From Acridotheres tristis (taxonomy: Eukaryota; Chordata; Aves; Passeriformes; Sturnidae), in assembly GCA_037013685.1 (NCBI GenBank), contig CM072895.1:8158463-8222462 (forward strand): a stretch of 64,000 nucleotides of DNA, given 5' to 3'. Under the pieces are notes generated by a model. It saw only the letters and a list, made by a program, of their open reading frames with translations. It searched no databases and was not told where the DNA came from. The position numbers were made by a program, and so were the translations under genes. This document shows positions 12,865 to 24,400 of this stretch, piece by piece. Every line of letters begins with the position of its first letter. Position 1 is the stretch's first letter.

Positions 12865-13131
12865 AAGCAGCACAGTCTGTTGGTTAGGGAAGGAAGCTTG
12901 GAAGCAGTCAGAGCTCCAGACTTCTGCCCAAATGCCACTGGATTCCTGGGTGGCTGCAAACCAGGCATTTAACCTCATCATGCTCCAGTTTTCCTATCTG
13001 TAGATTAGCTATCACTCCAATAAGTGTCCTCTTTGCAGGGGAGTCAGAGGCATTAATTAATGCCTGCAGAATGACTCGAGCCCCTCCATTGAAAGGTGCT
13101 CCAGAAGTGCAAATGGATTATTGTTATTATG
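12865..13131 (+). mobile_element. MIR-type SINE (ancient tRNA-derived element)
   Basis: The order of blocks matches the MIR family: a tRNA-like head (GTTAGGGAAGGAAGCTTGGA, then AGAGCTCCAGACTTC), then TTTAACCTCATCATGCTCCA and GTTTTCCTATCTGTAGA. These correspond to the family's ACTTAACCTCTCTGTGCCTCAGTTTCCTCATCTGTAAA core. Next comes GGCATTAATTAATGCCTG, and a 3' end with GAAAGGTGCT, AGAAGTGCAAATGG and ATTATTGTTATTAT, which resembles the GATGAAAGGCGCTATATAAGTGCAAAGTATTATTATTA tail seen in amniote MIR/L2-mobilised SINEs. It is heavily diverged, so old. The assignment is from recall of the consensus and not from an alignment. Confidence 0.65.
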
Positions 13132-16100
13132 ATGCTTATCCATACTGAGCCACATTGAAATGCTCTACTTTTATTGCCTATCCTGGGGCTGGATCAGCAT
13201 CAGTGGGGACACAGCTCTGCATTTGGGAAGTGTTGTTCCCATTCACTGCATTTTGGGCAGGTCCCATGTTGTTAAGCCCAGCAAAGGTGGGGATCAGAGC
13301 ATCAACTGGTTAACGTGATGGGGGGAAGGGCAGGAAGAGTGGAAGTCCCATGCTTTTGAGGAAAATCGGCATTGAAGTCCTGGGGACATTATGTTAATGG
13401 CATTACTCAATTTCTGGAAGCAATGCTGATTAAATATTCATTGACTTTGATTATACTGAAATTAGGACTAAAGCGTGAACTCAAATTGAGTGGAATAATG
13501 GCAGTGTAAATAATGCATACTTTCTAAATTGAAAACACCAGCTTGTGCTCTGCTCCCCCTCTCCCCGCCCCCTCGGTTTGTCATTGTGCCATTTGTTTAG
13601 GAGACGATTATACTGATGTGTGCATATCCAGCTATCATTTTTACCAGCTGGGAAAAAAATGTGAAATTAAAGGTTTTCTACATTGTTTGCTTTTCGCTAC
13701 CCTTGGAAAACAGAAGTAAATACAGTGCAACAAAGACTAAGCTTCTTTCAGGAGAAGGGGTTAGAGGCTGCTGCTCAGCCTTAGTCCTCTGCATCTCTCC
13801 TAAAGGATGAGAAATGCTGATGGCAATTGAGCCCTTGGAGAAAAAGGAAGAAATTGAGCCCTTGGAGGAAGAAATCGCTGTGGGAGATGCAGGGCACAGG
13901 GGGAATAGGGTTGGTCTGGCCATAAAGGTGACAGATGGTGACTTGGCTCAGTGCTCTGCTCCACTGGAGACTCCAGATGTGACCTGGGAGACAACATCTG
14001 TCCTGTCCTAGGTGTGTGCTGGAGCCTAAATCACGACTGCTCATGGAGAGCAGGCTCTGAGGGGGCTGTGGGCAGAGATGACAGGCAGTGAGAGGTCTCC
14101 TCCCTGCACATCCCTTTTCTCTGACTGCAGCTGGGTCTTGCAGAGCCCCTCAGTTCCTGGTGCAGTGTGGTCATCACTGGAGAACATTCAGCACTGCCCT
14201 GCACGCAGCTGTGCAAGGTCACCCTCAGGAACTCTCATCCCTCCTGTCCTCTCTCCAGAGGGGGAAGAACAAATCCAGGCCTGGTCCTCCCCTCCTACTG
14301 GCCCCAAAGGATCCTTTACTCCTACCCCGAATCCCTCTGGTTTCTGAGGATCCTGTCTGACTCTGGTTCTGCAGTGCTCATTCCAGACTTCCTTTAGTAA
14401 CATTTCTGATACTAAAAATGCATCTTTTTCAGCTTTTAGCAAGGTGATGTTACAATGGCATATTTTTAAAAACTCTTTTTAAAATCAGAAGCATATTATT
14501 TTTAATACAATACATGATGTAGAAATTGCAGGGAGGCTCTTTTGGCAGGGTTGCCAATCAGGCAGGGGGAGAACAGGGAGCTGCGTGGGTTCCGTGGGCT
14601 CAGGACTGCACACTCTGGAAACCAAACCGGTAGTTTTTCAAAGTTCACATGCTGATTGCAAAGAAAAGGCCCATTAAAGAGCAAATCGTTTAAGGCACAG
14701 CCTTCCTTCAAGCCCCAGGGAACTTGCTTTCTGTGACAGCGTGATGGAAGGGCTTCTCAGTCACACTCAGCTTTTCCCTGCGCAGCAGGGCTCATTGCTA
14801 CCTGAGATTTACTCTATTGTGAAGTCCTCAGCAGAAAATAGCGGGGGCAGGAGTTCTGTCTAGATCTGCCTTTGCTCCTTGCAGGCAGAGAGGTGCTGGC
14901 TCCCAGCCCGTGTGCTCCGGGAGAGCAGGCTGAGGGAGCAGGGCTGGCACAAGGAGGATGCTGCTGCAGTGCTCAGAGCCTGCATGGCTGCAAACACCAC
15001 GGGCACTGGGGCCCTTTCAGGAATGGTTCTGCTTTCCATCCTTGAGTGCTGCTTTCCCCTTGGTGTGTGTCACCATCCCCAGCACCCAAAGCTGTGAAGG
15101 TATCCAGACTACTGCAGTTCCTACATACACAAATTGCTCCATTCTTGCTCCTTTCTCAGAGTGTCTAATTTCCCTCTAGGTCTTGGAGAAGATGATGTTT
15201 ATCCTTGGTCCATGTTTCTGCCACCAGCTGTGTGATACTTGCACATTTCTGTTCCCAAATCTCTTTCTCCTCTGGAGCTGTTCATGCAGACATGGGCTGT
15301 CAGCCCCTGTAACTCCAGTCTGGGAGCTGAAAGGGAGGCACATCTGTATTCCAGTGGCAGGGATTAGGGGGGGTCTCTTGGATCTCTGTCCTCCAGCCAC
15401 TTGGAGGGCATCCCACAGGGACAGGCTGGGACTCTTCCCTGCAGAGCCACTGCACAGCCCATGATCCAGCAGGATCCTGGGCTGGCTTCAGCTGCCTGGT
15501 CCTGCTGGGGGGAGGAGGAATGCCCTCCATCTTTTATGGCAAATTTGTGCCTTTATGAAGTGATTTACCTAATCCACCTGCAATACCATGAAAGCCAATG
15601 TGAGAAGGAGCAGCGTGCCCTGCTAAGGCTCATGGTGGGATTTTAGAGTCACTCTAATTAGATTTTATCTTTTCCAGCCCTTTTTTCCAAGGACTAGCTT
15701 TATTTTCCCCCTCTCCTCTGACCTCTCATTCACATTTTCATAGTTGCAGATGAGGTAAGTAGTGATAGTTCTGCTTTTGCTTTGGCTTTTTTTAATGACC
15801 AGAAATTCCCAGTCAAAGGAGGAGACTGTGGGGCATTTCGCACTAGAGATTCTTCTGTTCTGTGAAATATCTTTTATTACAACTGTTACTCACAAATCAA
15901 AGCAAAGTCATCACCTGATTAAAACTTGATAGGATTAATTTCTTTCCAGGCCAAATTAATTTAATGACATAAGCATAAAGATTTGTCTTTTTCTCCTTAG
16001 GAGTTTCCTCTCATTAATTTTACCATTGCACCACAACACCATTTCTTCGAATTATCTAGACTTGCAGAAAGTTTGCAAAGTGCTTTTTGGTGTGCAGAAT

Positions 16101-19100
16101 GATAAACAAATGTGGAAGAATTTGCACAGATGTTAAACAGAGGTTTATGTTTCAAGCTGAATAATTGGGCAGTGGCCATGGTTTTCAGTTTTATGTAAAG
16201 GGCAGAATTTTATCTGTAGTCTTAAGTGTGTCTTAAGCTAATTTGAATTTTTTAAATGAAATATTGAAAATGAGATCATCCCACCTGAATAACTGGCCAG
16301 GCTCAATGTTGCCATTTAGCAGTAACTGTTTGACTTGCCTGTTAAAGTATATTGGGGCAAATCTCCGAGAATTACTTGATCTTAGGAAAAGATGACAAAT
16401 TTTAGAGAGATGTTGGAGGATTTTTAACTAAATGAGGGGAAATGTGTGCTTCCACCAGAGTACAGTCTACTTGAGGAACTCATGGCCATGCTTTGAAATG
16501 GGTTGGGCAGATGACAGATGTCTGTCTCTGAAGTTTTGGTTTTTCCTAAATTTTCCTCTGATTGCAGTTATGTTACATGGGGAACAGGTGAGCAGTCACT
16601 GTAAAACAACCTAAATTTAATGATGTTTCCCAGTGCCAATGACTCCTCTGAGGCATTTGGTCAGGCTTATGGCTAAACACAGCTTTCCTGGATGGATGTG
16701 TTGACTTCAGAATTTTCTCTCCCTGCTGTAGCTCGCTACCAAACTGGGAAGCCACAACATTACCTGTAGTGCCCTGGATCAAATCTGTGCTCTGAACCAG
16801 TGTCCCAGGAGCCTAAATGCAAATTGCTGGATCCTAGGATAATATCAAAGCACTTGGATGATTGTTTCCAAAAAAGTTTGGAGTCTTTTTCTTCCCTTTT
16901 CTTTTTAAAAAATCTCCTTGCAGCCTGGCACAGTGCACACGTACTTAATAATCTATGCTTGTCTCTATGTAAATAATTAATCAGAAAAGGAAAATAATAT
17001 AAATCCTAGCTATCATATTGCTATTAAAATTGCAGAAGCATTAGTGCATCCAATAAGTATTGTTTCTGTAATTAGATAACCTTTCTTGGCTGTATCAGCA
17101 CTCAGAATAGGGAACATATGAACATCTGCTTGGAGGCACCATGAAAGGAAGGAGGAAGCTTTGTTTTATTTGGAGACATGGATTTCCTTTCAGTGGGAAG
17201 GAATTAGCCCAGCACAGGAGATAATTGATGCCTCTCTCATTTCCCTGAGAGCTGCTTGAGCACAGTGGTTGAGGTCTGCCTTAATCCAAGGTCAGGATCA
17301 CAGGATCCATGCCAGCCCTGGCCACACATCCCTGTGTGTCACTTGGGGTGTGACACCCTCCAGGTTTGTGCTTGGTCTGGAATTGCCATTCCACAGCCTG
17401 ATGAGGTGAGACAGAGGGGATGAACAGTTGGGCTGAACAACTGGGGACCTGCCAAATCTCTTCCCTGTATTTTTTTATGTCAGGCCTTTCAGTCTGCAAG
17501 GAGATGGGTAGGAGAGGGAGCACACTGCCATCACTGGACTCTTGCCTGTGACTTAAACTCAAGTTCTGTTGGGCAAAGAGGGGCAAATATTCACTCTGTC
17601 CCCACTGTGTCACCTGCATCACTCCTGTCAGACAAAAGGTGCCTATCAGCAGCATCTCAACATTGGAAGGGCACAAATTCATAACCATGAAGTGGTTTTT
17701 TTTCACCTAAATGATACATTCCTTTTTTTCTGAAATGCTGATAAAACCCCACCAACACACCACTGAATTTCTGTAAGAGTGGCATTCTCAGTAATACCAA
17801 ATAATCAGGTTTTTGCTTGCAGTTTGCATTCTTAGTGCTCATGGCAGACAAGCAAGCTTTTGTATCTGGGTACAACTATAAAATAATTATGCAGATAATT
17901 CATCCTTTTGAAGACTGTGTGAGAGTTTTTTACAATGTGTTTGCTAGGCAACTTGGGCTCTCCCTGCAGGACATACACTGGCTGTACCTGGCTTTTTCTT
18001 CTCTGGAGAGACTGTCATACTCTAGATTACATATGGGAAGAAATCTGGCTCTGTCACCACTCTCATTACTGCATATTCTTTTCCATATGGCAAAGCTAAC
18101 ATATGGTTAGTGGAAATGAGGGGATTTCTATTGCCCAAGTCCAGAATGGGATTAGAACGGATGGTGCTGTCCAGGGCACAGACATATGGACAGATGCTTT
18201 AGGAGCATCTTATTTAGCACTCATCAGATTTATGCAGTGCAAGAGCAAATTCTACTAACTTGAAAGTCCAAAGCTTCTCCACCGATTAATTTAAACTGGA
18301 TTTTTCCAAGGAGCCTGAACAAATTAGGTATCAATCCCATTACATTTTAATGGGAACTGGACACTTTTCATTATTAGGTCCTTTTGAAAATCTATCACTT
18401 AGAGATCAATCAGTGGAATAATTGAAATTGGGCCATATCTTAGTTAACAATTAGTTGAGGTTTGGTTTTTTTCCCCCCTGTATCTAAATCACTCTTAAAT
18501 GATTTGGAAAAACCCTCTGTGTGTGCTGGCACAGTGGGCGAGTTTCACAGCCTCTGTTCTCATTACACATTACTGCTGGACACAATTAAAATCTCAGATA
18601 AACTAAACCCCAACAGGACAATGATTGCAAAATTCTGCAATGTTTTAAAGGATATTTCTAAACCAGCCATACCCCCAGTGCTGGTGGAGAGGATGGTCCA
18701 TATCTCCCCTCCTCCTTCACTGCTGTGTCAAAGTCTGGGACCTGTAGTTCTGTAGGGCTGCTGGACAGATGTCTTGTGTCCATGCCCAGCCCTTTGCAGG
18801 GTTTCATCCATGTGCAGATGAATTTTTGCTGTTGCAAATGAAGACTGAAAAAAATATTTCCTCTCCTGTAGACAAGAAAAAAAAAGCAGAGGGGGAAAAA
18901 AAATCTGCCTATAGTAATGTTTCCAGAGTAGCTTCATTTTCCTTTGAAACATCTGATGGATGAAGCTGGTCAATCATCAAGAAGCTAGTTAATGTTATTA
19001 TACAGGATGAGGACTCCAAATCAAAAATAAATTATCCTGCAGCTGCTCCTGAGTTCTCCAGCATGTCCTATCACAAGGATACTCCTCGTACAAATGTTTC

Positions 19101-20903
19101 TATGGGCAACATGTGCTGTTCTGATAGCACTCATTAGCTCTCTGCACTGCAAGCCCAGAGCTTCTGCCAGTCAGGTTAATGCTGAGTTATGGAGAATCTC
19201 CTTTCCTGCAGGGGCTCTGCACTGGGCAGCCTGGCCCATGGGGGTGCAGATTTCCCACTTCTCAATCCCTCCATCTCTGCCACATTAGGAGCAGTGACAT
19301 GTGCATTTTGTAGGAATATGTGCTGGATATGAACCATTGGAATCATTTAGTCATCCCTTCACATTAGCTGATGAGCTAATTTTCAGCACAGAAATCCATA
19401 TATATGTGGGATTTTATTTGCTGTTGGTAAATGTTTCCTCTTTATTGATGTTTAAAATAAAATTAATACTAATATTGGATGGAGGTGATAATGATTTAAT
19501 TGCTCCTTGATTGAATTGTTACAAGAGGAAATGAACTGTGGTGTGTAATGTGTTGAAGTTAAAATAGAGTAGTATGAGTTAATTTTATATTGCTATCAAT
19601 TTTGTAACTGTAATATGCCTTTCCAAATTGCTTTTTTCAATGACTCTTGATTCTTACCTGAAAAATTTCATTTGTTCATTTCCTGATCTTGTGTCTATTG
19701 TCTTTTTGCCTTCTGAGGTTGTGGTTCTACACTTTTCCTTATTATCCCCAGTCCTAATCTGGACGTGAATGTTTTTCTATAGCTGATTATAAGAAGCTAA
19801 TTATGAAAGACACATTTAAGATATTCTTAATGTTTATAATTCATATATCTCAAGAGTAAAGGGGGCTGTAAGCAAAAACTGTTCTGCCAAGGTGCTGGTT
19901 TGCCACACTGTGACTCTGCAGCAATTTCCATTTTGCTCTGCCAATTCACTCAATGACTTAAAGCTGGGGGCTGTGTCTGTAAAGAGGGGTAGGAAGAGGG
20001 TGATGGGGTTGGTTAGGGTGTGTGGGATGTGTTTGCAGTTGGAGCACAATGTTATATTGTTCTAAGTGTGAAGTTGTAGTTTATTAAGAGGAAAACTCGA
20101 GTCTGGGCTGTTGAGGAGCTGCGAGGTTGGGACTGTGCTCTGGAACCAGAGACATGTTTGCAGCCCCTGCCAGTGAGGAGCTCTGGCTTTATCCTGGCCC
20201 TGGAAGGTCTGCTGGTGGCAGAAAACATCCCCTGTTTGGTGCTGCTGTGTTTGTGCCATCCTGGTTTAAGCAGAAAGAGTCGTGCATCCTCCAGGTAGGG
20301 CAGGACTCCAGCCCCGCACTGAGCTGTCACCACTGCACTGATGAACAAATCTGCATTTTCCTAACTCAAACTCCCTGATAAGTCTATTAGCCTTGAACCT
20401 CTCTCTCCCTCATCTCTCCCCTTTCCCGCTGTACAATGCAGGCAGTCCTTCTTCGTTGCACTGAGAATTATTTTCTTGTTTTAAATCTCAGTTTGAAAAT
20501 GTCAAAGTTCAGGTTTTGGAGAGAGGAGTCTGGGTGCTAAAAGCAAGAATGTTCTTTTTAATTAGAGTTATGCCCTCGAGCAGTGAGAAACCATTATGTT
20601 TTTATTCTTCCTCTGTACTTGTTCCAAAACCTTTTACATGATCAGACTAAAAGGTAAGTGCAAATGAGTAAGCAGCTAAAGGAGTAAAGCAGATTCATAA
20701 AATAAAACAAAAAACCAAAAACCAACCCAGCCACAACTACAAGTCTTGCTAGTTTGTGTTTATGAAATAATTGACACTTTAGATTATGCTGTTTCTGGAG
20801 ACAAGATATTGGAAAAGACAATTTCCCTACCAGAGCACTGTACTTCGGAGGTGTATGTGGAGCTAAGCTCTGTTTGTGTGACATTTTCAATCACTATCAG
20901 TTA
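13132..20903. other. unique non-coding sequence with AT-rich, enhancer-like blocks
   Basis: No supported gene. 13390-13700, 16920-17110 and 18225-18620 are AT-rich, lack transposon signatures and carry homeodomain-type TAATTA/ATTAAT cores, so they could be conserved non-coding elements. 13940-15540 is richer in GC and holds several overlapping short frames on both strands. A 16-bp direct repeat (AATTGAGCCCTTGGAG) occurs at 13825-13840 and 13852-13867. Short A-runs lie near 18880-18902. Confidence 0.5.
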
Positions 20904-20908
20904 TTTGG
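20904..20908. repeat. 5-bp target-site duplication, left copy (TTTGG)
   Basis: TTTGG lies directly before the LTR's 5' TGT. CTTGG lies directly after its terminal ACA at 21487-21491. Four of five bases match. One substitution since insertion would explain the difference. Confidence 0.55.
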
Positions 20909-21188
20909 TGTAAGGGTCGGTCTGAAGTTTCCCTCGTGTTTTTGCCTCACAACCATCACAAGAAGACCCCGAGGGCCCCCAGGCTGACTCTGGACAGTGG
21001 CTTTCTGGCCAAGGTGGATGCTTGCCAAGGGACTGTGTGCAGGTGCTCGCTGTGCTCCATGGTGCACTGCCAGAGCAGGCACTGGCTGGACAGGCAGGAT
21101 CTGTTCACCTGTTTCTTGGAGCAACCCTCACAATAGTCCATAAACCTTCCCACCTGTTGGCCAGAAGCCACTCACTTTGGAAAAGGGC

Positions 21189-21196
21189 TATAAAAG
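21189..21196 (+). promoter_or_regulatory. TATA box of the solo LTR
   Basis: TATAAAAG, preceded by GGGC. It would place transcription initiation about 25-30 bp downstream, near 21220, which would be the U3/R border of the LTR. Whether the LTR is still active cannot be seen. Confidence 0.55.
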
Positions 21197-21372
21197 AGTA
21201 ACCCTCTGGAGAAGCTTTTGAGATCTCCCCACGGATGAAGACTCATCCATTGGCTGGCCCACGAGGATGCTTGTCTCATCTGTTGGCATCTATTTCCCCA
21301 TTCCCCTCTTTTTCTCTCTATACTCTGTTTCCTGTATCTCTCCCCTCTATCTCAACTGAGTTACTGGCATTT

Positions 21373-21398
21373 AATAAAAATGCATTGCTGTGAATAAA
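21373..21398 (+). terminator. polyadenylation signals of the solo LTR
   Basis: Two AATAAA hexamers (21373-21378 and 21393-21398) lie about 180-200 bp after the TATA box. A T/G- and C-rich downstream element (TGATTTGTCCCCCGCTGTTG) follows, which is the expected layout for the R region end of an LTR. Confidence 0.5.
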
Positions 21399-21486
21399 AC
21401 TGATTTGTCCCCCGCTGTTGCCTTTTTGCACCTCTGAGATCAAAAGAACCATCGTGAGCCCTGCCCTGTGTTGGTGGATTGTGACA

Positions 21487-21491
21487 CTTGG
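21487..21491. repeat. 5-bp target-site duplication, right copy (CTTGG)
   Basis: Right flank of the LTR. It matches the left flank TTTGG at four of five positions. Confidence 0.55.
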
Positions 21492-24400
21492 TAAGAAAGG
21501 TGATGTGATGCTTCAGCCAGGGAGGCTGAGGAAGATGCAGCCGTGCTTTTCCAGGGCCTGATAAAGCCATGAGTGGGATTCCCTTGTGGGTGTCCAGGGC
21601 TTCTCCCTCTCTCTGGTAGTATGACCAGAGAGAGAAATAATTTACACCTTGTCTTGGTTTATTGCTGAGTGGGCTTTAAGCTTTAATGATCATAATGAAT
21701 TTTGAGAATGAGGACATTATATTACTGGTGTAAGTTACTGGAATGTAAAAGAAAAATGAGGCATTTGGGAGGGGGAGCAATGGGTATTGAAGAAAAGAAA
21801 CAAACCAACCCCAGACTTCGAGGCTCTTTTTTTTTTGTTTTGTTTTGTTTTTTTGTTTTTTTTTTTTGTTTTTGTTTTTTCTATTTCCTTCTGGTGAATG
21901 GGCAAAAAATGTATTTGTGTTTATGGCCTTTGGCACATGCCTGACCTGCAGGTGCCAGGGCCATCTCGTGCTTGGAGCTCCTGAGCTGCAGCTGAGTGTG
22001 GCACTCACCACGTGTGACTGCCCAAAGCCCAGCTCATGGCACACAGTGCTGTGGTTCCTGCCCAAATTCTCTGTGCTCTGCCTGAGCACCCAGAGCCTGG
22101 CTCTGGAGAAACATCAGTCTAGAAAACTGAGTTTTTCCCCATAATCACCTAATGCAGCTATTCACACAGGCTCTGTGTAAGCTGTTCACTCACAGAGGTG
22201 TCCATGTGACAGACAGATAGATGCCACTAACACATGCACTTCCAGATGCATTCCTGCATAAATTATATTCATGTATTACATGAAAGACACATCAGCCAAC
22301 GTGTGAAACCCTGACAGGCAAGGAACTTTGAGATAAGAGAGGGGAGGGGAAAAAAATTCTCACCTTTTCTGTCTTATGTTTTTCCTGATAAATTTTCTTG
22401 CTGTGAGTGTTATAAAGGAGGATGTTATTTAATACAAGATACAAAAATAGGAAGGTGTTATCGTGGAGAGGAAGGCACTTTGTTTACCCTGTTCAGTCTT
22501 TGCCACAAGGTTGTTCTCTGTCTTGAAGAGTGTGGGGGGAAAGGCCTGATTTTCAGAGGTGTCTGGGGCTTTATTTTCTTTCTAAAGTATGTTTTAGCAT
22601 GGAACAGTGCAAGGCTCTAAATGGAGCTGCCTGGTGGGGCTGTAACCCTCAGGCTGGGAGTGGTGCCCACTGTTAAATTATTCTGCAAATCCTGAAATAG
22701 AGGAGGAGGTGGAAGCTGCAGCTGTGTGTTTATCTCTCAGTGCATTGGGTGGTGAGGATCCAAGCCCAGGGCTGATTCCCTTGAATGTGGTTTAAATGCA
22801 TGGCAGAGCCTGTTGACCCAAGAGCCAAGCACTGCCCAAGCAGGCAGCACAAATTTTGGGACACCTGAGGGCAGCAGGAGTGTGAGCCTGGCCCTGGCAC
22901 CTGGAGAACGACTGGGACAGTCTCTGGGCAGCACTGTGGGGTGCAGTGTGATGGGAAGAGGGGGAATTATTGCTGCATACCTGCTTGCAGAGCCAAACTT
23001 ACTGGAGGCTGCCAGCATAGCCCAGTCATAAAGCAAAACACTGCTTTTTGGGATTCCCCCTGACAATAGGGGATCTGCAGGCTGTTCCTGCTGAACAGAG
23101 GCTGCATTTCCAGTGATTTTTGGGCTCCCTCTGTGCCCATGGGAGGGTGGTGGTGCTGCTGGAGGGGATGGACCCAGCCCTGGCAGCACCTCTGGCTGCC
23201 CTGGCTGGGGCAGCAAACAGCTGAGCTGAGGCTTCTGGGCTATAGTAGCTGCTTTTCCAGCATCCACTCAACTAAATCATCTCATTAGAGGGATGCCTGG
23301 AAAAGAAGCATCATGGCTGTGGTACTGCTTTGGGCCTGAGGTCTGAACAACAGATGTGCCTTGTATCCAGAAGCCTGCATGTGTCCAAGAGCAGATTTTT
23401 TCTTAGGGGTGAGAACTCAGGAGGATGAAAGGGACCAGGAGGGGAGTTATTTAATGGAGCACTGATAAAGTCTGACTAAAGAAAACAGACTTCTGTTTAG
23501 TTTTGTTTTTCCTCTTGCTTTTGCTGGTTCATTAAAAAGTGTTTTATTTACTTTAAAGGTTTTATATTTGTTCCCACCACAAAGGATGGAGTGAGGGAGG
23601 GCAGGGAAATCAAAAAGAAACATTTTGATAGCAGTTGCTGTCTGTCTAGATGCCAGCTTTCTTCAGGGAAAATCTTAACTGGCATGCTAGCTTGTTGAGT
23701 ATTGAATAATAAATAATGAGGTGCAAGGTGGACAGATGGGTGATGGATGAGTTTTGAAAGGCTTAAAGAGTGGATAGTTTCCTTTTACTGTTTGGGGTTT
23801 TTTTAAGCCTGATTCAAACAAAATAGAAATTGATCATCAGCTGGGAAACAAACCAAAACCTACATTCTCCCATTTTAATGGAGTTTCATTTCAAATATGT
23901 TGAGGAAAACAAAATTTATCTTATTTAATGTAATTATATCTTCATGTGCAGGATGCCAGGGATCCTTGAGCTGCTCTAGTGGGCCAGGTTTGTGTTTTTC
24001 TCCCAGGTGTTAAAACATGAAGCAGAGGATGTTTACTCAAGGTGCTCTCCCTTAGTGATTCTGGATTAATTTCCGTTTTTATGCTTCTCAGTAATGAACC
24101 ATTTGAGTCTGGAAGGAAGTCTTGAGCTGTGTATGGCAGTGCAATAATAAATGGGAATATTTATTTTCTGTTTATTTTGACAGAGCCCATTTCTCATGAA
24201 GGTGTTTATGGTAGGTTCCTGTTTCCCAGGGTGCTGGCAGATGCCTCTGCTATCAGTGATGCATGTAGATACCAGGACTCTATGGCCTGGATTTTTGCAT
24301 ACCCCGACTTGGAAGTGATTGACAATTGACTCCAAATGAGTCTGTGAAGGGCAGTGGGGTGTTTTCTGTGGCATAGAAAACTAAGGTGTGTTGGGTTGGA

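Larger units (their letters stand above)
20909..21486 (+). mobile_element. solo LTR of an avian endogenous retrovirus
   Basis: A 578-bp block opening with TGTAAGGGTCGG and closing with ATTGTGACA, giving the TG...CA ends and the short TGT/ACA inverted repeat of retroviral LTRs. Inside, in LTR order, are a GC-richer U3, a TATA box (TATAAAAG, 21189-21196), a pyrimidine-rich stretch, two AATAAA signals (21373-21378 and 21393-21398), and a downstream TGTCCCCCGCTGTTGCC region as expected around the R/U5 boundary. A near-perfect 5-bp duplication flanks it. No primer-binding site or gag/pol/env sequence follows on either side, so this is a solo LTR left by recombination between two LTRs. A 5-bp duplication fits ERVL-like elements, but class assignment is tentative. 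It encodes nothing. Confidence 0.75.

Noticed and set aside
22737..23267. 176-codon minus-strand frame
   Set aside because: It is low-complexity, Pro/Ser-rich and lacks domains. Overlapping frames are open on both strands.
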